A program made the position numbers and the translations under genes. From the NCBI RefSeq assembly GCF_001713455.1, contig NZ_CP016464.1, positions 3,334,001-3,398,000 of the forward strand: a stretch of 64,000 nt of DNA. The letters run 5' to 3'. Below are positions 20,271-28,351 of the stretch, piece by piece. Every line of letters begins with the position of its first letter. Within the stretch, counting starts at the first letter, position 1. The notes under the pieces were generated by a model. That model ran no database searches. It was not told the origin of the DNA and saw nothing but the letters and a program-made list of their open reading frames with translations. This DNA comes from Bosea sp. RAC05. Its GTDB lineage: Bacteria > Pseudomonadota > Alphaproteobacteria > Rhizobiales > Beijerinckiaceae.

Positions 20271-20819
20271 CTATCGGCTCCTGATCGCCATCTTGCCCGT
20301 GTCGAGCTCGAGATCGGCGACGAACTCGACGGGCACGTTGAGCGGCTCGCAGTTGAGATCGGCCTGGACGAGGAAGCGGACCTTGAGCTCGGCGTGGTCG
20401 AGCGAATGATCGCGTTCGACCGCGATCGAGTTGCGGATCAACCGCGGCTCATAGCCGAGCAGCGCCGCCACCATGTCCTCCGCGATCAGGTCGACCCGGT
20501 GCTCGTCGATCGAGCGGCTCGTCAGGTCGGGGAAGCCATGGTTCAGGATCGACTTGCGGACATGCTCGTGGCGCGACAGATCGACCGAGGAACCCAGATT
20601 GATCGTGTTGACGAGGGCGTCGAGATCAATGGCGATCTCTCGGCGCAGCTTCGGCTCGGTGATCGCGGCGCGGGGCGCGGCCCGACGCTGGGCGATCACC
20701 CGCTCGCCGCCGGCATCGCGCAGATCGAGCGACACCTTCGCATCCTTTTCCAGATGCGCCTCGCGGAAGGCGAACATCAGGGGCGGACGCAGCCGCTTTT
20801 TCGTCAGCGTGCCGTTCAT
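20271..20819 (-). CDS. tssE: T6SS baseplate subunit TssE (gp25-like)
   Basis: TssE resembles phage T4 gp25 and seeds sheath polymerisation on the baseplate. The 182-residue protein carries the gp25-like core INLGSSVDLSRHEHVRKSILNHGFPDL (in parts at about residues 77-103) and ends with the conserved strand pair around LKVRFLVQADLNCEPLNVPVEF. The ATG at 20819 (MNGTLTKKRL) is chosen because homology does not extend upstream. It is preceded by hcp after 127 bp and followed by tssF after 4 bp. Confidence 0.9.
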   Translation of the reverse strand: MNGTLTKKRLRPPLMFAFREAHLEKDAKVSLDLRDAGGERVIAQRRAAPRAAITEPKLRREIAIDLDALVNTINLGSSVDLSRHEHVRKSILNHGFPDLTSRSIDEHRVDLIAEDMVAALLGYEPRLIRNSIAVERDHSLDHAELKVRFLVQADLNCEPLNVPVEFVADLELDTGKMAIRSR

Positions 20820-20946
20820 GGTAACCCGTGCAGCATGACGCCCGCACACCCTGTCGATGCCCTGGACACGCACGATGGCCGTTGCGGAACACGCCCGCAA
20901 CGGCCATCGCGACACAGCAGACCGGGAGCCCGGTCCGCCGCCGTTC

Positions 20947-21429
20947 TCACGGGGCGTTCAGCTTCAGGTTCCAGGTCATGGTGACCGGAGCGTCGAGCGT
21001 GCCGTCCTTCTTCTGCGGCTTGTACTCGTACTTGACCTTGGCGAAGTTCAGCGAGAACTGATCCGTCGGCACGCCGGAGCCGCCGGCCGCATCACCGGAC
21101 TGATAGCTCGACACCAGCAGGTCCTCGAGGGTGATGGTGTAGTATTCCTGCTGCGATTCGCCCTGCTTGCGGACATGCAGCACCGCCTTCTTGATGTGCT
21201 TGCCGTTGGCGCAGGAGAGCGCGAGGTTCGGCGAGGCCTTGCTGACGGGCGCGGTGAAGTGGATGTCCTGGAAGCTGGCCTTGGCGGCGCCGCCGCCCTG
21301 GCCGACCGCATGGGAGCCGGCATTGCTGATGCCCCAGGAGAAGGAGTCGATGTCGATGTTGTTCTCGAGCTTCTTGTCCTGGCTTTCGCCCTTGATGCCG
21401 TCGAGCTCGAGAATGAAGTCGCTAGCCAT
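20947..21429 (-). CDS. hcp: T6SS tube protein Hcp (TssD)
   Basis: Hcp hexamers stack into the inner tube that is fired through the sheath and can carry effectors. The 160-residue protein has the Hcp fold signature DFILELDGIKGES, SFSWGISN, DIHFTAPVSKASPNLALSCANG and a typical C-terminal MTWNLKLNAP. A strong binding site, AGGAG, lies 6 nt before ATG 21429. Gaps of 142 bp upstream and 127 bp downstream are much larger than elsewhere in the operon, which may allow a separate promoter or mRNA processing for this highly made protein. No terminator is visible. Confidence 0.96.
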   Translation of the reverse strand: MASDFILELDGIKGESQDKKLENNIDIDSFSWGISNAGSHAVGQGGGAAKASFQDIHFTAPVSKASPNLALSCANGKHIKKAVLHVRKQGESQQEYYTITLEDLLVSSYQSGDAAGGSGVPTDQFSLNFAKVKYEYKPQKKDGTLDAPVTMTWNLKLNAP

Positions 21430-21571
21430 GGTGATCTCCTCTGGTTGGGATTGGGGGACACTCGGTCGAAAAACCCGGATACTGGACGCAATTCTCCTCT
21501 GCGCCCGGTCGCGAACGACACGGGCGCCTGGGATCTTTCTTGGCTGACGTCACCGGCTGGTCAGGTGACGG

Positions 21572-23074
21572 TCAGGTCTTGGGAGCTGGCAGTCGCGAGA
21601 CCAGGCTCAGGCCGATATCCATGCCCTCGAGCTGGAAATGCGGCCGGAGATAGAACTTGGCCGAGTAGTAGCCGGGGTTCTCCTCGTCCTCGAAGACATC
21701 GATGCGCGCATCGGAGAGCGGGCGCCGCGCCTTCGTCTCTTCGCTGGAATTGACCGGATCGCCGTCGACATAGTCGGTGATCCACTCCTGCAACCAGCGC
21801 CGCAGCGGCTCCTTTTCCTTGTAGGAGCCAACCTTGTCGCGGACCATGCACTTCAGGTAGTGCGCGAACCGCGAGACTGCGAACATGTAGGGCAGCCGGG
21901 CCGACAGGTTGTCGGACGCCGTCGCCGCCACCCCGTCGGGGCCCGAGAACGCCTTGGGCTTGTACAGCGACTGGGCGCCGATGAAGGCGGCCTTGTCGGT
22001 GTTCTTGCGGTGGATCAGCGGGATCAGGCCGGACTTGGCCAGTTCCGCCTCGCGGCGGTCGCTGATGGCGATCTCGGTCGGGCACTTCAGGTCGACGCCG
22101 CCGTCATCGGTTGGGAAGGTATGGGTCGGCAGGTTGATCACCTCGCCGCCGGACTGGACGCCCCGGATGCGCGTGCACCAGCCATATTCCTTGTAGGCCC
22201 GGTTGATGTTGACGGCCATCGCATAGGCCGCGTTCATCCAGGCGTACTTCTCGCCCGTGTGACCGTCGGTCTCCTCCTCGAAGGCGAACTCCTCGACCGG
22301 CTCCGACTTGGCGCCGTAGGGAACCCGCGACAGCACCCGCGGCAGGCACAGGCCGACATAGCGGGAGTCGGCCGCGTCGCGCAGGCCCTTCCAGGCCGCG
22401 TAGTCGGGCGTGTCGAAGACCTTGCTGAGATCGCGCGGGTTCGACAGTTCCGTCCAGGTATCCATGCCCATCAGCGTCGGGTCCGCCCCGGCGAAGAAGG
22501 GGGCATGGGCCGCCGCCGCCACCTTGGACAGGTCGCGCAGCAGCTGCACGTCCGTGGCCACATGGCTGAAGTGGTAGTCGCCGATCAGGCAGCCGAAGGG
22601 CTGGCCGCCGAGCTGGCCGAACTCCTGCTCATAGACCTGCTTGAACAGCGGGCTCTGGTCCCAGCGCGCGCCGGGATAGGTCTTCAGGTTCCGATACAGC
22701 TCGTTCTTCGAGACGTTCATCACCTTGATCTTGAGCTGCGCGTCGGTCTCCGAGTTGAAGACCAGATAGTTCAGTCCGCGCCAGGCGCTCTCGATCTTCT
22801 GGAACTCCGGTGCGTGCAGCACCTCGTTCATCTGCTCGGTCAGCTTGGCGTCGAGCCGCGCGATCATCTCCTCGATCGTGTCGAGCACGTCGTTCTTGAT
22901 CAGCGTCGAGTCCGCCAGCGCCTGGTTGACCAGGGTCGCGATGCCGGCCTCGACCTCGGTCGCGGCGCGTTCGGTCTTCGGCTTGAAGCTCTGCTTCAGG
23001 ACCGAGGCGAAGTCCTCGACGTCGCGCGTCTCGGCAGCTGCGCCGGGCTGCTGGGATTGTGTTTCCGCTGCCAT
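21572..23074 (-). CDS. tssC: T6SS contractile sheath large subunit TssC
   Basis: TssC (VipB/ImpD) forms the contractile sheath with TssB and is the substrate of ClpV. The 500-residue protein shows the core SAWRGLNYLVFNSETDAQLKIKV in parts, QPFGCLIGDYHFSH, LPRVLSRVPYG, AWMNAAYAMAVNINRAY and the C-terminal FYLRPHFQLEGMDIGLSLVSRL. ATG 23074 is favoured because GAGG lies about 7 nt upstream. A GTG at 23089, overlapping the tssB stop, would add five residues. It follows tssB directly. Confidence 0.95.
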   Translation of the reverse strand: MAAETQSQQPGAAAETRDVEDFASVLKQSFKPKTERAATEVEAGIATLVNQALADSTLIKNDVLDTIEEMIARLDAKLTEQMNEVLHAPEFQKIESAWRGLNYLVFNSETDAQLKIKVMNVSKNELYRNLKTYPGARWDQSPLFKQVYEQEFGQLGGQPFGCLIGDYHFSHVATDVQLLRDLSKVAAAAHAPFFAGADPTLMGMDTWTELSNPRDLSKVFDTPDYAAWKGLRDAADSRYVGLCLPRVLSRVPYGAKSEPVEEFAFEEETDGHTGEKYAWMNAAYAMAVNINRAYKEYGWCTRIRGVQSGGEVINLPTHTFPTDDGGVDLKCPTEIAISDRREAELAKSGLIPLIHRKNTDKAAFIGAQSLYKPKAFSGPDGVAATASDNLSARLPYMFAVSRFAHYLKCMVRDKVGSYKEKEPLRRWLQEWITDYVDGDPVNSSEETKARRPLSDARIDVFEDEENPGYYSAKFYLRPHFQLEGMDIGLSLVSRLPAPKT

Positions 23075-23085
23075 TGCCGCCTCGC

Positions 23086-23619
23086 TCACTTGGTCTCTTC
23101 GGCCGGGGTGCCGTCGGCAGGCTTGTCGCCAAGCTTGTCCTTCAGCGCGGCCATCAGCTGCGGATCGGCCAGCAGCGCCTTGATCTGGTCGCTCGCGGCC
23201 ATCTTGCCGTCCATGAAGCGCACCAGGTTGGCGAGCTGTTCGCGCGCCTCCAGCAGCTTGGCCATCGCCGGAATCTGCCGGGCGACGGAGGCCGGGTTGA
23301 AATCGTCGAACTTGGAGAACTTCAGCGCGACCGAGAGCTTGTCGCCGCCGTCACCGAGCTTGTTGGGAACCGCGAAGGCGACACCCGGCTCGATCGCAGC
23401 CATGCGCTGGTCGAAATTGTCCATGTCGAAGTCGAGGAACTTGCGCTGCGAGATCTCCGCCTTCTCGACGCCGGCCGCATTGCCCGAGAGATCGGCCATC
23501 ACCCCCATGACGAAGGGCAGCTCGACCTTCTGCTCCGCATTGTAGGGATCCTCATAGGTAATGTGGACCCGCGGCGGCCTGTTGCGGCGAATGAACTTCT
23601 GACCTGAATCTCCGGCCAT
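23086..23619 (-). CDS. tssB: T6SS contractile sheath small subunit TssB
   Basis: TssB (VipA/ImpC) pairs with TssC in the sheath. The 177-residue product starts MAGDSGQKFIRRNRPPRVHITYE and contains the conserved ELPFVMGVMADLSGN, KFLDFDMDNFDQRMAAI and FNPASVARQIPAMAKLLEAR motifs of the family. Length is normal. It lies 121 bp after tssA and 11 bp before tssC. The gap before it includes AT-richer sequence and could hold an internal promoter. Confidence 0.95.
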   Translation of the reverse strand: MAGDSGQKFIRRNRPPRVHITYEDPYNAEQKVELPFVMGVMADLSGNAAGVEKAEISQRKFLDFDMDNFDQRMAAIEPGVAFAVPNKLGDGGDKLSVALKFSKFDDFNPASVARQIPAMAKLLEAREQLANLVRFMDGKMAASDQIKALLADPQLMAALKDKLGDKPADGTPAEETK

Positions 23620-23740
23620 GTTGCCAGCCCCTCTGCAGTTGCGTCACGCCGATGTAACGCGACACCGTAACCGTTCTTGCCGTCTATCGATATAGTCGCG
23701 CGAGCCCCGCAACCGGTTCAAGCGAATAAAACAGAAAGCG

Positions 23741-25144
23741 CTAGTTCTCCGCCTCAGGCATCGCCGCCACCTCCGGCAGGATGCTGCCGAGCAACGCCAG
23801 GAAATCCTGCTGCGCCAGCGCGCAGGCCTTGTCCATCAGCAGGGGCGTCGGATGTGACGGCTCGACCTGGCGGTAGAAGGCCGCCACCGCCCGCATCCCC
23901 GCCACCGCGTCGGCGCGGCTGGCGACATACAGGGGCGGCGGCTCGGCCGGCGAGGCCGCTCCGGCCACCTCTCCGTCGTCCTCGCCGTCGCCGAGCGCCT
24001 CGGCTTCCTCGAAGGTCTCCTCCTCCGACGTGTCGTAGGAGGTCTCTTCATAACCACCGTCGTCCGCAGGCCCCTCCGGGGCCCCCAGGCGTTCGAGCGG
24101 CAGCCGGAACCGGGTCCGGTCGCCGATCTCGAGCACGGCCTGGCCGACATGCTCCGGAAACATGATCTGAATGACCTCGATCAAGGACTTGCCGATCAGT
24201 TGCTGCGCCTGGCCGATCAGGAGGACCGCCGGGCTGGAAGGTTCCATGCGGCGAAAGTAGCCGAGGCAGGCCGCCAGCGTATCCTTCACTTGAAGGATGT
24301 TGCCGCAGGCCCCTGGCGCGACAGTGGAATGGCCTGCCGGAGCGGCCTCCCCCGGCGCCGGACCCGCCACCGCCTGGTGGCCGGGAACGCGCCGCGCCAC
24401 CGCCGCATCGAGAAAGGCGACGATCTGATCGACGAGCGCAGAGAGGCGCGGAAAGCTAAGCGCATGATCGGCACCCACCTTTTCCAGCCAGATCGCACGG
24501 ATGCCCGCGAGCGCTTCCTTGATCGCGCCAACCCGCGCGAGCGCGGCGGTCAGGTCGTCGATGTCGAGATCGCCCAGCGCCGCCTGGATCATGCCCTGGT
24601 CGGGATGCTGCTCGCCCTCGACCAGCTTGGTCTCGCCCGTGGCGACGAGCTGGCTGCGGAAGGCGAAGGGGCCGAGCCGCCGGCTTGTGAAAAGCGGCGC
24701 ATGCTGCAGCGGCAGAACCACGGTCGGCAGTTCGTCGAGGCTCTGCAGCGCGACCTCGCGCATGACGAAATCGCCGTCCATGGCGCGCGGATGCACCGCC
24801 TCCCACTGCTGCGCGAGGAGCGTTGCGATGGTCGTTAGGCAATCCGCGAAGCCCGGCACGTCGCGGTTGAGGATCGCGAGCTTGCCGCCCAGCACCAGCG
24901 CCCTGAGGTCGCGCGAGCGGTTCAGCAGCTTGCCGAGATCGGAAAAGGCGGCGGGAAACTCGATGCTGCTGCGGTCGAACGCAACCTGCCTCCCGTCATC
25001 GTCGCGGCGGAAATACTGCGCCGGCAGCGCGACCTCGAGCCGCGCCGTGACGTTCATGAAGTCGGTATCGTCCTCGAGGTCCGGCCCGCAGGGATCGTCG
25101 TCGGAGATCGCCTTCGCGAACTCAGCGAAATTCAAAGACGCCAT
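23741..25144 (-). CDS. tssA: T6SS protein TssA with duplicated C-terminal helical module
   Basis: TssA proteins prime or cap tube and sheath assembly. The 467-residue protein has the ImpA_N domain at the front (DPCGPDLEDDTDF, then GGKLAILNRDVPGFADCLTTIATLL and AVHPRAMDGDF). The C-terminal module usually present once, ending with an EPSSP...LL...P pattern, occurs twice: residues about 289-331 and 416-458 align without gaps, sharing YF/FY, EPS, P, LL and the terminal PE. They are separated by an acidic Glu/Asp-rich linker (about 355-395). ATG 25144 is chosen over GTG 25153 because GAGGG lies just upstream. It follows the OmpA-like gene by 70 bp. Confidence 0.9.
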   Translation of the reverse strand: MASLNFAEFAKAISDDDPCGPDLEDDTDFMNVTARLEVALPAQYFRRDDDGRQVAFDRSSIEFPAAFSDLGKLLNRSRDLRALVLGGKLAILNRDVPGFADCLTTIATLLAQQWEAVHPRAMDGDFVMREVALQSLDELPTVVLPLQHAPLFTSRRLGPFAFRSQLVATGETKLVEGEQHPDQGMIQAALGDLDIDDLTAALARVGAIKEALAGIRAIWLEKVGADHALSFPRLSALVDQIVAFLDAAVARRVPGHQAVAGPAPGEAAPAGHSTVAPGACGNILQVKDTLAACLGYFRRMEPSSPAVLLIGQAQQLIGKSLIEVIQIMFPEHVGQAVLEIGDRTRFRLPLERLGAPEGPADDGGYEETSYDTSEEETFEEAEALGDGEDDGEVAGAASPAEPPPLYVASRADAVAGMRAVAAFYRQVEPSHPTPLLMDKACALAQQDFLALLGSILPEVAAMPEAEN

Positions 25145-25214
25145 CGCCCTCACCGGTTACGCAGGTGGCGGCTCGGCCGCCGGGTGGCTTGCGGGAGGGG
25201 CTCCCCAGCCCCGC

Positions 25215-25766
25215 TCATTCCGTCCGAAGCCGGGTCTCGACCCGGCGGTTCTCGCCGGCGAAGGGGTCGGCCACGACCGGCTTGGTCTGGCCGTAACCGC
25301 GCGCCTCGAGCTTGGCCGTGTCGACGCCGCGCTCGCGCAGATAGCGCACCACCGCCTGGGCCCGTCGCTCCGAGAGGTCGAGATTGTACGAGGGCGTGCC
25401 GGTCGCATCCGTATGGCCCTCGACGACGAAGCGGCTGGCGCCGAGCTGCGGCGTCTTCAGCGCCTTGGCGAATTCGTCGAGATTGACCCGCGCATCGGGC
25501 TCCAGAACGTCGGAATTGTACTTGAAGCGCACCACGAGATCGAAGGCCGCCGCCGCAGCGGGCTTCACCGCATGGCCCGCCTTGTTGCAGTCGGCCTCGG
25601 TTCCGATGCACAGCCCGCGGGTCGCGCTGACGGGCGGCGGCGCCGGGTTGAAATGCTTGACGATGTCGTCCGCCTTGTAGGTCTGCGCCTGCGCGACCAG
25701 CGAATGGGCCCCGTAAAGACAGGCGGCGAGGACGGCGATGGCTGTAATCGCGGGTTGCTTGCGCAT
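25215..25766 (-). CDS. OmpA-family periplasmic protein, first gene of the T6SS minus operon
   Basis: A 183-residue exported protein with a signal peptide (about residues 1-27, cleavage near VAQAQT) and a C-terminal OmpA-like peptidoglycan-binding domain (about 75-183) containing FKYNSDVLEPDARVNL, VEGHTDATGTPSYNLDLSERRAQAV and ENRRVETRL. The conserved Asp and Arg that hold diaminopimelate are present. It may anchor the secretion apparatus to the wall like TagL-type proteins, though TssL already carries such a domain. ATG 25766 follows a GGAGGGG site. It is divergent from vgrG across 116 bp. Confidence 0.88.
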   Translation of the reverse strand: MRKQPAITAIAVLAACLYGAHSLVAQAQTYKADDIVKHFNPAPPPVSATRGLCIGTEADCNKAGHAVKPAAAAAFDLVVRFKYNSDVLEPDARVNLDEFAKALKTPQLGASRFVVEGHTDATGTPSYNLDLSERRAQAVVRYLRERGVDTAKLEARGYGQTKPVVADPFAGENRRVETRLRTE

Positions 25767-25882
25767 GGTCCCCCTCCCGTTTAGCTTCGCGCGTGCGGTC
25801 GAAGATTGACGGCGCACACCATGACTCGCGCCATCCGCCACGTCAATAATAAAATAGCATCTAGAACCACGGGGTTTCGTTG

Positions 25883-27736
25883 ATGAACGCCGATCTTCGA
25901 CAGCTGAAAAGAACCGCGTCGTTTACGACGCCTTTGGGTCAAGATGTCTTTACACTGACACAGTTCGAAGCCTCTGAGGGCTTGAGCGAACTCTTTACTT
26001 TTCAGGTTGAGGCCAGAAGCACAACTGAAAACGCCGATCTGCAGAGCATCATGAGCCAGAAATGCTCCATCACGATGACGCTCAAGGATGGCAGCGAGCG
26101 GATCTTCAACGGAACGCTGGTCGATGCGCAGTGGGTCGGCAAGGAGCAGGACCTGCATCAGTACCGGTTCACGCTGCGCCCCTGGCTCTGGCTCCTGTCC
26201 CAGCGGGCTGACTGCCGCATCTTCAAGAACAAGACCGCCATCGAGATCATCAAGCAGATCTTCGCAAAGGAAGAGAGTGCGAGTTTCGAGGACCGCACCA
26301 GCGACCGGCTCAACCCGATCGACTACTGCGTGCAGTATCGCGAAACCGATCTCGATTTCGTCCTGCGGCTGATGGAACAGTACGGAATCTACTACTATTT
26401 CAAGCATGTCGACGGCGACCACAAGCTGGTGCTCTCGGATGCACGCTCCTCGCACGACCCCGTTCAGGCGGCGGCCCAGCCGACCTTCGCAGGTGCCGGC
26501 ACAGCCTATCCGGTGATGCCGCCGAGCAGCCGGATGCCGCGCCACATCGAACACGTGACGCACTGGTCGACGATGCGGCGGCTGCGCACCGGCAAGATCG
26601 AGCTGAGGGACTATGACTTCCAGCAATCGGGCTCCGACCTCACGGCGCAGGCCGAGGCCGGCTTCGACAAGGCCAAGGCCTACGAGGCCTATGACTACCC
26701 CCGCAGCTACATCAAGCGCGACGAGGGCGAGCATTTCGCCCGCGTCAGGGCCCAGGCCGAGCAGGCGCCCGACGACCGGCGCCACGCCGCCGGCGATGCG
26801 CCGAGCCTGTTCCCCGGCGCCCTGATGACGCTCTCGGCCCATGCCACGGCGTCGGAGAACACCGAGTACCTCGTCGTGCGCTGCCGTCACGCCTTCAGCG
26901 GCCAGAGCTACCGCTCGGGCGGCGGCGACGACACCCACTACAGCGGCTCCTACGAGCTCCAGAAGAGCGACCGCCGCTTCCGCGCCCCGCTCCTGACGCC
27001 GCGGCCCACCGTGTACGGACCGCACACCGCCAAGGTGGTCGGCGAGCGCAACCAAGGCGAGGAAGGCGACATCGACGTCGACGAGTTCGGCCGGATCTAT
27101 CTGCGCTTCCACTGGGACCGCGAGGACGGCTCGACCTCCTGCCGCACCCGCGTGGCGCAGATGTGGTCGGGCAAGAACTGGGGCGGACAGGTCATCCCGC
27201 GCATCGGCCAGGAGGTCGTCGTCGAATTCCTTGAGGGCAATCCGGACCTGCCGCTGGTGACCGGGACGGTCGTCAACGACCAGCACAAGCCGCCCTACAA
27301 CCTGCCTGACAACAAGACCCAGTCCGGGCTGAAATCGGAATCGACCGACGGCGCCGGCTTCGCCGACTGCTACAACGAGATCAAGTTCGAGGACCGCTTC
27401 CGTGAGGAGGTTTTCAGCATCCAGGCGGAAAAGGACTTCAAGGCCCTGATCAAGAGCAAGGAGACGCGCGAGATCGGGCCCGCTTACAGCGACGGTGGCT
27501 ACTCGCGCGAAACCACGCTCAAGAGCGGCGACGACAAGCTCACCATCGAGCAGGGCAAGCTCGACATCGAGGCCCAGACCGAGATCAACCTCAAGGTCGG
27601 CCAGAGCACGATCAAGATGCTGCCCACGAGCATCGAGATCTCCTCGCCGACGATCACGATCAAGAGCGTGGCCAAGACCGAGGTGCTGAGCGACGCCACG
27701 GTGATCGTCAACGGCGCCCTCGTGAAGATCAACTGA
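25883..27736 (+). CDS. vgrG: T6SS spike protein VgrG (TssI)
   Basis: VgrG trimers cap the Hcp tube and puncture the target. The 617-residue protein has the gp27-like hub in the first approximately 370 residues (TPLGQDVFTLTQFEASEGLS, QYRETDLDFVLRLMEQYGIYYYF), the gp5 OB domain (GDIDVDEFGRIYLRFHWD, RVAQMWSGKNWGGQVIPRIGQEVVVEFLEGNPD) and a C-terminal beta-helix needle ending VIVNGALVKIN. There is no extra effector domain, so cargo must bind as separate proteins. ATG 25883 is used. The first gene of a plus-strand group, it is followed 6 bp later by the DUF6931-like gene. Confidence 0.95.
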   Translation: MNADLRQLKRTASFTTPLGQDVFTLTQFEASEGLSELFTFQVEARSTTENADLQSIMSQKCSITMTLKDGSERIFNGTLVDAQWVGKEQDLHQYRFTLRPWLWLLSQRADCRIFKNKTAIEIIKQIFAKEESASFEDRTSDRLNPIDYCVQYRETDLDFVLRLMEQYGIYYYFKHVDGDHKLVLSDARSSHDPVQAAAQPTFAGAGTAYPVMPPSSRMPRHIEHVTHWSTMRRLRTGKIELRDYDFQQSGSDLTAQAEAGFDKAKAYEAYDYPRSYIKRDEGEHFARVRAQAEQAPDDRRHAAGDAPSLFPGALMTLSAHATASENTEYLVVRCRHAFSGQSYRSGGGDDTHYSGSYELQKSDRRFRAPLLTPRPTVYGPHTAKVVGERNQGEEGDIDVDEFGRIYLRFHWDREDGSTSCRTRVAQMWSGKNWGGQVIPRIGQEVVVEFLEGNPDLPLVTGTVVNDQHKPPYNLPDNKTQSGLKSESTDGAGFADCYNEIKFEDRFREEVFSIQAEKDFKALIKSKETREIGPAYSDGGYSRETTLKSGDDKLTIEQGKLDIEAQTEINLKVGQSTIKMLPTSIEISSPTITIKSVAKTEVLSDATVIVNGALVKIN

Positions 27737-27742
27737 GCATCG

Positions 27743-28297
27743 ATGACGCGTCTGCGCTTCAGCACCGCCCGGGAGGTGTTCGAGACCTTCCCCTCCGCCG
27801 GCAAGGTCATCGCGACGAAGCCGGCGGCCGAGCATCCGCTGGCTTTTCTCAGGCGCCTCGCGCAGGGGCCGGCCCCGGCCGAGGCGATCTCCTACTGTGC
27901 CTATGTGCTGCCCCGCCGCGAGGCCGTCTGGTGGGCGGCACAGTCCCTGCGCGCGATGCTCCCGCCCGGCGCCGCACCCGATGACGGGCTCGCGGCGGCC
28001 GAGGCCTGGGTCCGCGATCCGCGCGACGAGACCCGGCGCGCGGCTCTCGCCGTGGCCGATACCGCCGATCCGGCGCAAGCCGGCACCTGGGTCGCCTTCG
28101 CGGCCGGCTACTCCGGCGGCAGCATGGTCGAGGGGCACGCCGTGCCCTGCCCGCCGGACCTCACCGCCAAGATGGCGCGCATCGCCGTCCTTACCGCGCT
28201 CGGCCAAAGGAGCGGCCGCGATCACAAGGCCGCATTGCGCAATTGTGTCGAAGCATGCATTCGATTGGCCGATGACGACGGCAAGCCCGCCTCCTGA
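27743..28297 (+). CDS. DUF6931-like T6SS-associated protein
   Basis: A 184-residue cytoplasmic, mostly helical, Ala-rich protein with no signal or membrane segment. The arrangement HPLAFLRRLAQGPAPAEAISYCAYVLPRREAVWWAAQS (in parts at about residues 31-68) matches the conserved core I associate with DUF6931 proteins encoded next to VgrG and FHA genes. The role is unknown. Proximity to vgrG (6 bp upstream) suggests an adaptor or chaperone for spike loading. That is inference from position only. Confidence 0.7.
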   Translation: MTRLRFSTAREVFETFPSAGKVIATKPAAEHPLAFLRRLAQGPAPAEAISYCAYVLPRREAVWWAAQSLRAMLPPGAAPDDGLAAAEAWVRDPRDETRRAALAVADTADPAQAGTWVAFAAGYSGGSMVEGHAVPCPPDLTAKMARIAVLTALGQRSGRDHKAALRNCVEACIRLADDDGKPAS

Positions 28298-28351
28298 GCA
28301 CCGCCCGCGCGAGACGGCGGCCGCCTCCGCGCCGCGCCCGGATTCCCCGCC

